Assembly (NCBI GenBank): GCA_028825055.1
Contig: JAPKAW010000029.1
Span: 1-14,073 of the forward strand
DNA length: 14,073 bases
Source of the DNA: Flavobacteriales bacterium
GTDB taxonomy: Bacteria; Bacteroidota; Bacteroidia; Flavobacteriales_D; Sanyastnellaceae
Reading direction: 5' to 3'
Shown here: in pieces, positions 7,583-14,073 of the stretch
How the letters are laid out: every line of letters begins with the position of its first letter
Position numbering within the stretch: position 1 is the first letter of the stretch
Made by a program: the position numbers and the translations under genes
The notes under the pieces: generated by a model
What the model was told of the DNA's origin: nothing
What the model saw: only the letters and a program-made list of their open reading frames with translations
The model's database searches: none

Positions 7583-7908
7583 GCAACCTCGATTTGCGGG
7601 TCTACTGAATTGGCCCAAGCGGTGATGCCCCCTGTCAAACTATGTAAATTTGTAAAATCGTACTTGGTCATGAGCGCACTAACGATGGCAGCAGAACGAG
7701 CTCCTGAACGGCAGTAAATAATGACTGGCAAGTCACGCGGAATTTCATTTTGACGCGATAAGCAAAAGGCCATTGGAATGTGCATTGACCGTTCCAAATG
7801 ACTCGTTTCAACTTCGTGTATTTCCCGAATGTCCAGTATGAAATGAGGTGCACTGTCTTTGACTAAAAGCGACAATTCATTTGCGGTCATTTGGGGTACT
7901 GCAGACAT
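7579..7908 (-). CDS. Single-domain rhodanese-like sulfurtransferase
   Basis: A 109-residue stand-alone rhodanese domain, probably cytoplasmic (no signal peptide). The hallmarks are FILDIREIHEVETSHLE (23-39, the usual 'D-x-R-x-x-x-E' strand), HIPMA, the active-site loop YCRSGARS with the sulfur-accepting Cys66 in a C-x-x-G-x-R-S motif, and LTGGITAW near the C-terminus. Such proteins carry persulfide sulfur between donors and acceptors; the partner cannot be read from the sequence. It starts 2 bp after the ComA-like gene and its stop overlaps the DUF368 start (ATGA), so it is inside a tightly coupled run. Its position next to a sulfonate-forming enzyme is suggestive but not evidence of a shared pathway. 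Confidence 0.93.
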   Translation of the reverse strand: MSAVPQMTANELSLLVKDSAPHFILDIREIHEVETSHLERSMHIPMAFCLSRQNEIPRDLPVIIYCRSGARSAAIVSALMTKYDFTNLHSLTGGITAWANSVDPQIEVA

Positions 7909-7910
7909 GA

Positions 7911-8708
7911 TTAATCTTCTTCAACAGGCTCTGGAGCGAGTCGCTTGCCCTCAGCCAATTCTTCAGGGAGATACTCGAAAAAGGTATCTCCACGAAGTCC
8001 CAATCGCAAACATTCCAATGGAATCAAGTCATTCGGACCGATATTGCCCAAGTTGACATTGGCGCCAAACTGTTTAATGAACCAAACTTGCTGGGTTTTT
8101 TTTGGAGCTTCCCACAAGATGTTGTCCAAACTCACATTGGCAAGAATTCGGCGAATCAACTGAACGTGTGCACTACCATTCGGTCGGTAAATACCTACGG
8201 TACCACTTTCGCGAGCTTCTGCAATGACCTTCCAGCTTCCAGCTTCCAATTCGTTGCTCATCATCCGAATCCACTTTGCAGGACTGATGAGGATGCCTTC
8301 TTCTTTTGATCCCACTTCAGAAAGCACTTTGTAGTTTTTGCTCAGACGGGCAATCACTTCACACTTTTCATCATGCGGAATGACCATCGATCCGTCACTG
8401 ACTTCAAGACATTCTATGCCCAAATTGTCGATGAACTTTAAATAGCCATCCAAGTCGTTTCGGACAAAAAACGCTTCAAACAAAGTGCCGCCGCAATACA
8501 CCTCGACGCCATTGTCCCGGTACATCTTGACTTTTTCTTTAACACCGGGGGTGATCAAAGACGTTCCGAAACCCAATTTCAAAAAATCGATTAATTCGGA
8601 ACCTGTTGCGACCAAGTCTTCGCCCTGTCGGATGCTGAGACCTTTGTCCATGACCATGGTAAGGCCATTTTCTCTAGGCATACTCGGACGGGAGGGTAGA
8701 TGCTGCAT
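7911..8708 (-). CDS. comA: ComA-type phosphosulfolactate synthase
   Basis: A 265-residue TIM-barrel protein of the ComA family, which adds sulfite to phosphoenolpyruvate to give (2R)-3-phosphosulfolactate, the first step of methanogen coenzyme M synthesis and of sulfolactate formation in Bacillus. Family motifs run the full length: GLTMVMDKGLSIRQ (15-28), LKLGFGTS (43-50), YCGGTLFEAFF (71-81), CLEVSDGS (100-107), LSEVGSKEE (129-137), WEAPKKTQQVWFI and the FGANVNLGNI segment, then LRLGLRGDTF. The conserved acidic and lysine residues expected for Mg and phosphate binding are retained. The ATG at 8708 is chosen over an in-frame ATG at 8768 inside the TPR gene, because homology begins at HLPSRP and the gap to the TPR stop is then 10 bp. 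No comB, comC or comDE homologue is in the window, so the end product is unknown; a role in sulfonate or sulfonolipid precursors is possible inference. 'comA' here is the coenzyme-M name, not the competence regulator. Confidence 0.88.
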   Translation of the reverse strand: MQHLPSRPSMPRENGLTMVMDKGLSIRQGEDLVATGSELIDFLKLGFGTSLITPGVKEKVKMYRDNGVEVYCGGTLFEAFFVRNDLDGYLKFIDNLGIECLEVSDGSMVIPHDEKCEVIARLSKNYKVLSEVGSKEEGILISPAKWIRMMSNELEAGSWKVIAEARESGTVGIYRPNGSAHVQLIRRILANVSLDNILWEAPKKTQQVWFIKQFGANVNLGNIGPNDLIPLECLRLGLRGDTFFEYLPEELAEGKRLAPEPVEED

Positions 8709-8718
8709 GTTTTTATAA

Positions 8719-10131
8719 TCAAGGTTTGTAGCGATCGAAACGATCAACAAAGCGCGCATCATTGGCAAGCGCTGGAATCAAATTCAATAAGTCTGTAGCT
8801 CCATCAAAATGATGGGTCAGTAGATGTTCAAGAAAGTCAAAGGCTTGTGCAAATTGTCCCAGGGCATATTGACTGATAAATTGACGGTACATAATTGGTA
8901 CGGCATCAACGATATGGCTAAGTGCTTTTTCAGCCAGGACTAACGCTTCCTCATGCTTGAACCAAACCTGCATGTTGTCAACGCGTTCAAACCAAAGTTC
9001 TTCGTGGGTGGGCTCAAGAGCGAGTCCTCGTGCATACAATGTTTCAGCAAGCTCGTGATTGGATAGCTTCTTATTGGCTGTAGCAAGTAATAAATAGTAA
9101 TCGGCGTGAACTGGCTCTAAGGCAATGGCCCGTTCGAATTGGGCACAGGCCTCTTGCAGGTTTCCCCGTATATCGGCTAGCACGCCAAGACCGATAAACG
9201 CGTCTGGAAAGGCGGGGTCTAGGACGAGGCTCGCCTTGTAATACTCGCTGGCTTCATCGAGCCGTCCGAGACGCTCCAAACATTCTCCCATGTAGCATTG
9301 GGTCGCTGGAGACACGTCTTCAAACTTGAGTGTTTCGTGGTAGGTTTCCAGCGCATCGGCGTATCGCTCCATGGAGACCAAGGCTTCCGCTTTTTGATGG
9401 TATGCAGGGCTAAACGCGTCTTCTATGGCAATGGCATAGTCATATGCGTCGATTGCTTTGGTATACAATCCACATTGTTGCAGTGCATTGCCTAAGCTAT
9501 ACCACGCAGCAAATGAATAAGGCTGCTCATTGAGATACTGCTCGTAGAAAGCAGCAGCATGCTTGAATTGACGCGTGCGTTCAAAACAAAAGGCAAGTTC
9601 ATAAACCGCCGTTTCATTAAGTGGATCTTCAGCGAGGGCTTCTTTCAAATTTCGGATGGCCTCTTTCCAAGAACCGAGATTTTCAAACTCCAAGGCAATG
9701 TCAATCCGGATGTCCCGACGCGTATCGGTGTCAGCAAATAACAAAGCCTGTTCGTAGTGTTGAATGGCCAAGCGGTGCTCAGTCATGTGGCTGTATACGG
9801 ACCCCAATGTCAGGTGCACTTCTTCGTTATGTGGCTCAATGGCGAGCAAATCTCGCAGAATGGGCACAGACTTCACAGGCTGGCCGTTGTTGGCTAAGAT
9901 TTGAGCATGCCGCAATTTGAGATTGAGATGATTTGGATAGAGTTGAGCTGCGTATTGCAGTGCAGCCTTGGCTTTACGAGTTTCTCGGAACTCCATATAA
10001 TGCTCAATGACCACCTCTAATTCGTCGACGTCAAAAAAGGATTGCTCTCCGCGTTTCACCATGTCTTCAAACCTTCGAATCAAGTCCAAAAGTGCTGGTT
10101 CATCTCTATATGATCGTCCTTCATCATTCAT
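8719..10131 (-). CDS. Tetratricopeptide repeat protein
   Basis: A 470-residue soluble protein built almost entirely of about ten TPR repeats, recognisable from recurrent patterns such as AWYSLGNALQQCGLYTKAI, LGRLDEASEYYKASLVLDP, and ALEPTHEELWF. There is no signal peptide or membrane helix, so it is probably a cytoplasmic scaffold; the partner is unknown. The N-terminal segment EQSFFDVDELEVVIEHYMEF precedes the repeats and is a shared feature of similar flavobacterial TPR proteins as I recall them. The frame extends three codons to a TTG at 10140, but the ATG at 10131 is preferred, and a TAAATTTG box ends 6 bases before it. It is the first gene of the seven-gene minus-strand run and is separated from the ComA-like gene by 10 bp. 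It diverges from glmM. Confidence 0.88.
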   Translation of the reverse strand: MNDEGRSYRDEPALLDLIRRFEDMVKRGEQSFFDVDELEVVIEHYMEFRETRKAKAALQYAAQLYPNHLNLKLRHAQILANNGQPVKSVPILRDLLAIEPHNEEVHLTLGSVYSHMTEHRLAIQHYEQALLFADTDTRRDIRIDIALEFENLGSWKEAIRNLKEALAEDPLNETAVYELAFCFERTRQFKHAAAFYEQYLNEQPYSFAAWYSLGNALQQCGLYTKAIDAYDYAIAIEDAFSPAYHQKAEALVSMERYADALETYHETLKFEDVSPATQCYMGECLERLGRLDEASEYYKASLVLDPAFPDAFIGLGVLADIRGNLQEACAQFERAIALEPVHADYYLLLATANKKLSNHELAETLYARGLALEPTHEELWFERVDNMQVWFKHEEALVLAEKALSHIVDAVPIMYRQFISQYALGQFAQAFDFLEHLLTHHFDGATDLLNLIPALANDARFVDRFDRYKP

Positions 10132-10137
10132 CACCTT

Positions 10138-10145
10138 CAAATTTA
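10138..10145 (-). promoter_or_regulatory. Candidate -7 box (TAAATTTG) for the TPR-to-193-aa operon
   Basis: Exact match to TANNTTTG on the minus strand, 6 bases before the ATG at 10131, with the same box and the same spacing as before the BatA-like gene. It would drive the seven-gene run and start transcription at or very near the start codon. No convincing TTTG -33 partner is seen. Confidence 0.45.
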
Positions 10146-10231
10146 CGCAGGGGAAGTCACAGGAGCGCGCTTTTAGGAGAAGGTTTTTTCACATAGGCAT
10201 TCAAATTAGTCCACCATTTTTGCAATCGGGT

Positions 10232-10239
10232 TACTTTTG
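10232..10239 (+). promoter_or_regulatory. Candidate -7 box (TACTTTTG) for glmM
   Basis: Exact match to TANNTTTG, followed by CGCC and the glmM ATG at 10244, a spacing of 4 bases. A second near match, CATTTTTG at 10215-10222 (five of six fixed positions), could serve a conventional leader of about 15 bases instead. A -33 TTTG at the normal distance is not evident for either. Confidence 0.45.
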
Positions 10240-10243
10240 CGCC

Positions 10244-11629
10244 ATGCTGATTACATCAATTTCAGGAATTCGAGGAACCATAGGAGGTTTGGCAGGGGAA
10301 GGGTTGAACCCCCCAGATGTCGTTCGTTTCGCTACTGGATATGGTCTTTGGGTCAAAGAGGTGGTGAAAAAAGAACAGCCTACAGTGGTGATCGGAAGGG
10401 ACGCCCGTTTAAGTGGTCAAATGGTTAGAGACTGTCTTGTTGGAACGTTGAATGCGTTGGGCATTCACGTGATCGACCTCGGATTGAGCACAACTCCAAC
10501 GGTTGAATTGGCCGTTACAGGAGAAAGTGCTGACGGTGGAATCATCTTGACAGCGAGCCACAATCCGAAACAATGGAATGCGCTGAAATTACTGGACGCT
10601 GCAGGAGAGTTTTTGTCTAGTGAGAGTGGTGAGCGTGTGCTTCAACTCTCGCGACAAGAGGTTCAGTATGCTGAAATCGATGCCATTGGAAAAACTACCC
10701 AGAACATCGATTGGATGGAGCGGCATGTGGACCATGCCTTGAGTTTGGAATTGGTGGATGTGGAAAGCATTCGAAAGGCGGGCTTAAAAATTGCGGTGGA
10801 TGCTGTGAATTCAACAGGTGGAATCATCATTCCGCTTCTTTTGGAAGCCATGGGATGTGAAGTCGTGAAGGTTCATTGCGATCCGACGGGTGATTTCGCG
10901 CACAATCCAGAGCCGCTCCCTGATCACCTGACGGATTTGTGTGCCGCTGTGGTCGCCCAAGGCTGTGACCTTGGGATTAGTGTGGATCCTGATGTGGATC
11001 GATTGGCGTTTGTCAGTGAAGACGGTTCGTGGTTTGGAGAAGAATATACGCTAGTGGCTGTTGCCGATTTTATTTTGAAACGAACTCCGGGAAATACGGT
11101 GAGCAACATGAGTTCGACCCGCGCTTTGCGTCAAATTACGGAGCGCCATGGGGGGCAATACACTGCAAGTGCTGTGGGAGAAGTGAATGTCGTTGAAGCG
11201 ATCCGGGCGACCAATGCGGTCATCGGTGGAGAGGGGAATGGCGGAATCATCTATCCGACTTCTCATTGCGGTCGCGATGCTGTTGTTGGAGCCGCGCTTT
11301 TCTTGACACATTTGGTTGATTCAAATCAAACAGCGTCTGCATTGAGGAAGCAATACCCTCAGTGGGTGATTTCAAAAGACAAATTGGAACTTCCCGATGC
11401 GGATGTGGACGCGGCTTTGAATCTACTGGTTGCTGCGCATCCTGATGCCGAAGTGAATACCTTAGATGGAGTGAAATTTGACTTGGCAGAAGGGTGGGTT
11501 CACTTGCGTCGATCCAACACGGAAGCGATTATTCGAGTTTATGCGGAGGCTGAAACACTCGAATCTGCGCAATCTCTTGGACGAAAGTTCAAAGAAGAAC
11601 TGATGAATTATTTGCATTTAAAAAGCTGA
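10244..11629 (+). CDS. glmM: Phosphoglucosamine mutase GlmM (archaeal-type alpha-phosphohexomutase)
   Basis: A 461-residue alpha-D-phosphohexomutase, predicted to interconvert glucosamine-6-phosphate and glucosamine-1-phosphate for UDP-GlcNAc, hence for peptidoglycan and lipopolysaccharide. The start ISGIRGTIGG (6-15), IGRDARLSG (50-58), phosphoserine loop TASHNPKQWNALK with Ser105, Mg-binding DPDVDR (Asp248, Asp250, Asp252), sugar loop GGEGNGG (328-334) and phosphate-binding RRSNTEAIIRVYAE near the C-terminus are all present. The GEGNGG sugar loop is of the archaeal/Bacteroidota type rather than the GEQSGH of E. coli GlmM, so specificity (GlcN versus Man or Glc) rests on family assignment. 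The frame is open back to 10007, but that would overlap the divergent TPR gene; homology begins at 10244, 4 bases after a -7-type box. The 110-bp gap to the next gene holds a TGCC-AAAA-GGCA mini-hairpin at 11645-11656. Confidence 0.88.
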   Translation: MLITSISGIRGTIGGLAGEGLNPPDVVRFATGYGLWVKEVVKKEQPTVVIGRDARLSGQMVRDCLVGTLNALGIHVIDLGLSTTPTVELAVTGESADGGIILTASHNPKQWNALKLLDAAGEFLSSESGERVLQLSRQEVQYAEIDAIGKTTQNIDWMERHVDHALSLELVDVESIRKAGLKIAVDAVNSTGGIIIPLLLEAMGCEVVKVHCDPTGDFAHNPEPLPDHLTDLCAAVVAQGCDLGISVDPDVDRLAFVSEDGSWFGEEYTLVAVADFILKRTPGNTVSNMSSTRALRQITERHGGQYTASAVGEVNVVEAIRATNAVIGGEGNGGIIYPTSHCGRDAVVGAALFLTHLVDSNQTASALRKQYPQWVISKDKLELPDADVDAALNLLVAAHPDAEVNTLDGVKFDLAEGWVHLRRSNTEAIIRVYAEAETLESAQSLGRKFKEELMNYLHLKS

Positions 11630-11739
11630 TTTACAAGTATTTATTGCCAAAAGGCATGCAGGCAGTGCGTTCTTTATTCTTACGCGAGGGTATTAAATGA
11701 TTTGAATAGCGCATTTTTGCCCTTCTGATTGCTCACGAA
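11630..11739 (+). other. Intergenic region between glmM and the cysteine desulfurase
   Basis: 110 bases with no gene. They contain a short inverted repeat TGCC-AAAA-GGCA (11645-11656) without a following T-run, too weak to call a terminator. A CATTTTTG (11712-11719, five of six fixed positions of TANNTTTG) ends 20 bases before the next ATG and is a candidate -7 box. The same CATTTTTGC string occurs at almost the same distance before glmM. Confidence 0.3.
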
Positions 11740-12870
11740 ATGTCCGTGTACCTTGATAATGCCGCCACCACTGCCGTGGCTCCTGAAGTATTGGAATCTA
11801 TGATTCCGGTGCTACGTGATTCCTATGGAAACCCGTCATCGAGCCATGCTATTGGAAGGAAATCACGTGTGATTATTGAGCAAAATCGCAGAGCTATTGC
11901 CAGACATCTGCATTGTCATGCGAAGACGATCTATTTTACTTCAGGAGGAACTGAAGCTGATAATTTAGCTTTACGTTCGGCAGTTCGGGATTTAAAATGC
12001 AAACGAATCATCACGTCGGCAGCGGAGCACAGTGCGGTAATCAAAACTGCAGAATCGCTGGTTCGAAGTGACGGAATTGTTTTGGATTTGGTAAACCATT
12101 TTCCTGATGGAACAGTGGATTTAGAACATTTGACCACACTGTTGTCGGACGGTCCTAAGACACTAGTCAGTCTGATGCATGCAAACAACGAGGTGGGTGT
12201 GGTGCAGGATTTAGAACGGATTGGAACCTTGTGCAAGGCGCATGGCGCGCTTTTTCATTCGGATACGGTACAGACCATGTGCCATTACCCAATGGATCTT
12301 TCGAAACTCCCCATTGACTTCATTGCATGTTCTGCGCATAAATTTCATGGTCCAAAGGGCATTGGTTTTTTGTATATCGCGGAAGGATTGAAAGTAGGTG
12401 GACAAATTGAAGGGGGAGGCCAAGAGCGTTCTGTACGGGGTGGAACAGAGAATATTCACTCGATTGTTGGGCTTGCTAAAGCTATGGAATTGGCCTATCA
12501 CGATTTGAATGAACATGAGCTTCACATTCGTTCTTTGAAGGCTCAATTGGTGTCGGGGTTGAAGTCCCTATTCAGTGATATTCGATTCAATGGTGATTCA
12601 GATGATCCGAGCCGACTCTACACCGTTTTGAATGTATCGTTTCCACCGCACCCGAAAAATGGAATGGCGCTTTTCTTGTTGGATTTAGAGGGCATTGCTT
12701 GTTCTGGAGGCAGCGCCTGCTCAAGTGGGGCAACCTTGGGGTCTCATGTGTTGCGTGCGCTTGATTTTCATGACAGTGAACGGGCCAGTTTGCGGTTTTC
12801 CTTTGGTCGCTACAATACAGAAAGCGATATCAAAGAGGCTTTAACGGCTATTGAAAAGGTTTTTTCGTAG
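11740..12870 (+). CDS. Class-I cysteine desulfurase (NifS/IscS-like)
   Basis: A 376-residue PLP-dependent enzyme that removes sulfur from cysteine to form an enzyme persulfide for Fe-S clusters or thiolated tRNA. Motifs: YLDNAATTAVAPEVLE at the start, YGNPSSSHAIGR (29-40), FTSGGTEADNLAL (66-78), MHANNEVGVVQD (146-157), HSDTVQ (173-178), the PLP lysine in SAHKFHGPKG (Lys201), RGGTEN (233-238) and the catalytic loop SGGSACSSGATLGSHVLRAL with active Cys327. This SAC-S/T loop is the NifS/IscS (class I) arrangement rather than SufS. Which acceptor it serves cannot be told: no iscU, sufE or mnmA is in the window. It lies between glmM and the GH3-family gene on the same strand with its own likely promoter region. 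Confidence 0.93.
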   Translation: MSVYLDNAATTAVAPEVLESMIPVLRDSYGNPSSSHAIGRKSRVIIEQNRRAIARHLHCHAKTIYFTSGGTEADNLALRSAVRDLKCKRIITSAAEHSAVIKTAESLVRSDGIVLDLVNHFPDGTVDLEHLTTLLSDGPKTLVSLMHANNEVGVVQDLERIGTLCKAHGALFHSDTVQTMCHYPMDLSKLPIDFIACSAHKFHGPKGIGFLYIAEGLKVGGQIEGGGQERSVRGGTENIHSIVGLAKAMELAYHDLNEHELHIRSLKAQLVSGLKSLFSDIRFNGDSDDPSRLYTVLNVSFPPHPKNGMALFLLDLEGIACSGGSACSSGATLGSHVLRALDFHDSERASLRFSFGRYNTESDIKEALTAIEKVFS

Positions 12871-12884
12871 GTCCTCTGTAATTG

Positions 12885-12912
12885 TTCTCGAGAAAGCGCA
12901 GATGATTTGCGC
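12885..12912 (+). repeat. Palindrome and small inverted repeat in the desulfurase-GH3 intergenic region
   Basis: TTCTCGAGAA (12885-12894) is a perfect 10-bp palindrome. It is followed directly by GCGCA-N7-TGCGC (12896-12912), a 5-bp stem with a 7-base loop. The trailing T-run is short (ATTTCTT), so it is at best a weak terminator for the desulfurase gene; the palindrome could be an operator site. Confidence 0.3.
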
Positions 12913-12920
12913 GCATTTCT

Positions 12921-12928
12921 TACATTGG
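12921..12928 (+). promoter_or_regulatory. Weak candidate -7 box (TACATTGG) for the GH3-family gene
   Basis: Five of six fixed positions of TANNTTTG, 17 bases before the ATG at 12946. The 75-bp gap separates this gene from the desulfurase, so an own promoter is plausible but unproven. Confidence 0.22.
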
Positions 12929-12945
12929 GTATAGAATCGCAGAAC

Positions 12946-14073
12946 ATGCCGCTAAATTCTGTTTTCCGCTGGTTTATTCGCCGCCGCATGGTCAACATCG
13001 AAATGGTGCGGACCAGGCCGGTTGAAGTTCAGCGCTCTGTGTTTTCGAACTTGCTCATCACGGGGCGAAACACTTCCTTTGGTAAAGAGCATGGTTTTGA
13101 TTCTGTGAAAAAATTACGCGATTTTCAGCGCAATGTTCCCATTCGTTCATACGATGAAATCAAGCCTTGGATAGATCGTGCAAGGATTGGCGAGTCTGAC
13201 GTTTTGTGGCCAGGCCAGACCCAGTGGTTCGCTAAAAGTTCGGGTACAACTTCACAGCGAAGTAAGTATCTCCCCGTCACACGAAGTGCACTTTATGGTT
13301 GTCATTTTAAGGGAGGACAAGACCTCTTGGCTTTGTTTAGCGACGAGCGGCCTAAATCCAAACTCTATGGAGGTAAGCATTTAGTTTTAGGCGGCTCTTC
13401 CTCCCTGATGAAATTGGGGTCGCATGGGTACACGGGAGACTTAAGTGCAATTCTTGTTGAGAATTTACCGGTTTGGGTTGAATCCCGGCGTACACCCCAT
13501 CGAGACATTGCCCTAATGGACGGGTGGGAAGAAAAAGTGGATGCCATGGCATCGGCAACCATGCGAGAAGACGTGCGTATTTTGGCTGGAATTCCAAGTT
13601 GGATGCTTGTTGTTGTGAAACGTGTTTTGGAACGTTCGGGCGCATCTACTTTGGGGGAGGTCTGGCCCAACCTTCAATTATTTATGCACGGAGGAGTTAG
13701 CTTTTCTCCATACCGAGCTGAATTTGAGTCGTTGATCGGAACGACCGAGTGTTCGGTTGACTATTTGGAAACGCACAATGCTTCGGAGGGGCTTTTCGGT
13801 TTGCAAGACCGTTTGGAGGAAGATGACCTTCTGATGATGCTTGATTATGGAATCTACTTTGAGTTTGTACCAATCTCAGAATGGCACAGTGCCAAGCCTA
13901 TCTCACTTGAATTGCGAGAATTGGAAGTTGGGGAAGAATATGCGCTGGTCATCAGTACCAATGCGGGACTCTGGCGTTATGCTTTAGGTGATGTTATTCG
14001 TGTTACCGAGGTGCATCCATTTCGAATGCAGGTATCCGGCCGAGTGAATGCCTACCTCAATGCTTTTGGTGAA
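12946..14073 (+). CDS. GH3 auxin-responsive-promoter-family protein, N-terminal part (runs off right edge)
   Basis: The first 376 codons of a bacterial GH3-family protein, about three quarters of the usual length of roughly 500 residues; the frame is open to the last base. The start MPLNSVFRWFIRRRM and NTSFGKEHGF are typical of Bacteroidota members. The ATP-binding loop AKSSGTTSQRSK (96-107, core SSGTT at 98-102), FKGGQD, the YLETHNASEG motif (273-282) and WRYALGD (343-349) are the adenylate-forming GH3 signatures. Plant GH3 enzymes join amino acids to acyl acids such as indole-acetate or jasmonate through an acyl-adenylate; the substrate of bacterial homologues is not known to me and cannot be read here. 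The protein appears soluble. It follows the desulfurase gene after 75 bp on the same strand. Confidence 0.9.
   Translation, partial: MPLNSVFRWFIRRRMVNIEMVRTRPVEVQRSVFSNLLITGRNTSFGKEHGFDSVKKLRDFQRNVPIRSYDEIKPWIDRARIGESDVLWPGQTQWFAKSSGTTSQRSKYLPVTRSALYGCHFKGGQDLLALFSDERPKSKLYGGKHLVLGGSSSLMKLGSHGYTGDLSAILVENLPVWVESRRTPHRDIALMDGWEEKVDAMASATMREDVRILAGIPSWMLVVVKRVLERSGASTLGEVWPNLQLFMHGGVSFSPYRAEFESLIGTTECSVDYLETHNASEGLFGLQDRLEEDDLLMMLDYGIYFEFVPISEWHSAKPISLELRELEVGEEYALVISTNAGLWRYALGDVIRVTEVHPFRMQVSGRVNAYLNAFGE

Noticed and set aside
7583..7618. Longer N-terminus for the DUF368 protein
   Set aside because: The ATG at 7582 forms the ATGA overlap with the rhodanese stop, the same coupling seen at the next junction.
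8709..8768. Upstream start for the ComA-like gene
   Set aside because: It overlaps the TPR coding region by 50 bp and adds non-homologous residues; the ATG at 8708 fits the family start.
10007..10243. N-terminal extension of the GlmM reading frame with upstream start codons
   Set aside because: It lies over the start of the divergent TPR gene, has no GlmM homology, and a -7-type box sits just before the ATG at 10244.
11645..11656. TGCC-AAAA-GGCA hairpin after glmM as a terminator
   Set aside because: The stem is only 4 bp and there is no following T-run.
1..14073. Defence system, prophage, insertion sequence, CRISPR, or RNA gene
   Set aside because: No transposase, integrase, repeat array, nuclease module or tRNA-like fold was seen; the genes are housekeeping or conserved Bacteroidota families with even composition.

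Overview
The window reads as core chromosome of a member of Bacteroidota, most likely Flavobacteriales. The evidence is the combination of a BatA-like protein followed by a dihydroorotase-like gene, a TIGR02757/DUF2400 protein, MnmD, a bacterial GH3-family protein, an archaeal-type GlmM and a ComA-type phosphosulfolactate synthase. Start codons lack Shine-Dalgarno sequences, and TANNTTTG-type (Bacteroidota -7) boxes lie just before several of them. I see no phage, insertion sequence, CRISPR array, tRNA or rRNA. The DNA is almost entirely coding, with no gene-free stretch over about 115 bases.

Layout. (1) Bases 1-2398, minus strand: a BatA/vWA-type membrane protein followed by the start of a dihydroorotase-like protein whose start codon lies inside the BatA gene; the second gene runs off the left edge. 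(2) Bases 2476-4472, plus strand: a TIGR02757 family protein, then MnmD fused in frame to a complete Nudix hydrolase domain. (3) Bases 4462-10131, minus strand: a tightly packed seven-gene run, read as TPR protein, ComA-like phosphosulfolactate synthase, rhodanese, DUF368/PopT-type polyprenyl-phosphate translocase, AroE, MurQ and a conserved 193-aa protein of unknown function. Junctions are 4-14 bp overlaps or gaps of 2-28 bp. (4) Bases 10244-14073, plus strand: GlmM, a class-I cysteine desulfurase and a GH3-family protein cut by the right edge.

Themes. MurQ, the DUF368 protein and the divergent GlmM all touch amino-sugar and cell-wall precursor supply or recycling. The cysteine desulfurase, the rhodanese, MnmD (last step of mnm5s2U34 in tRNA) and the ComA homologue (sulfite plus PEP chemistry) touch sulfur trafficking. 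Whether these links are functional is inference. The most distinctive sequence-level observations are the MnmD-Nudix fusion, the loss of the HxH and Arg signature in the dihydroorotase-like protein, and exact -7-type boxes only 4-6 bases from three start codons, which suggests leaderless or nearly leaderless transcripts.
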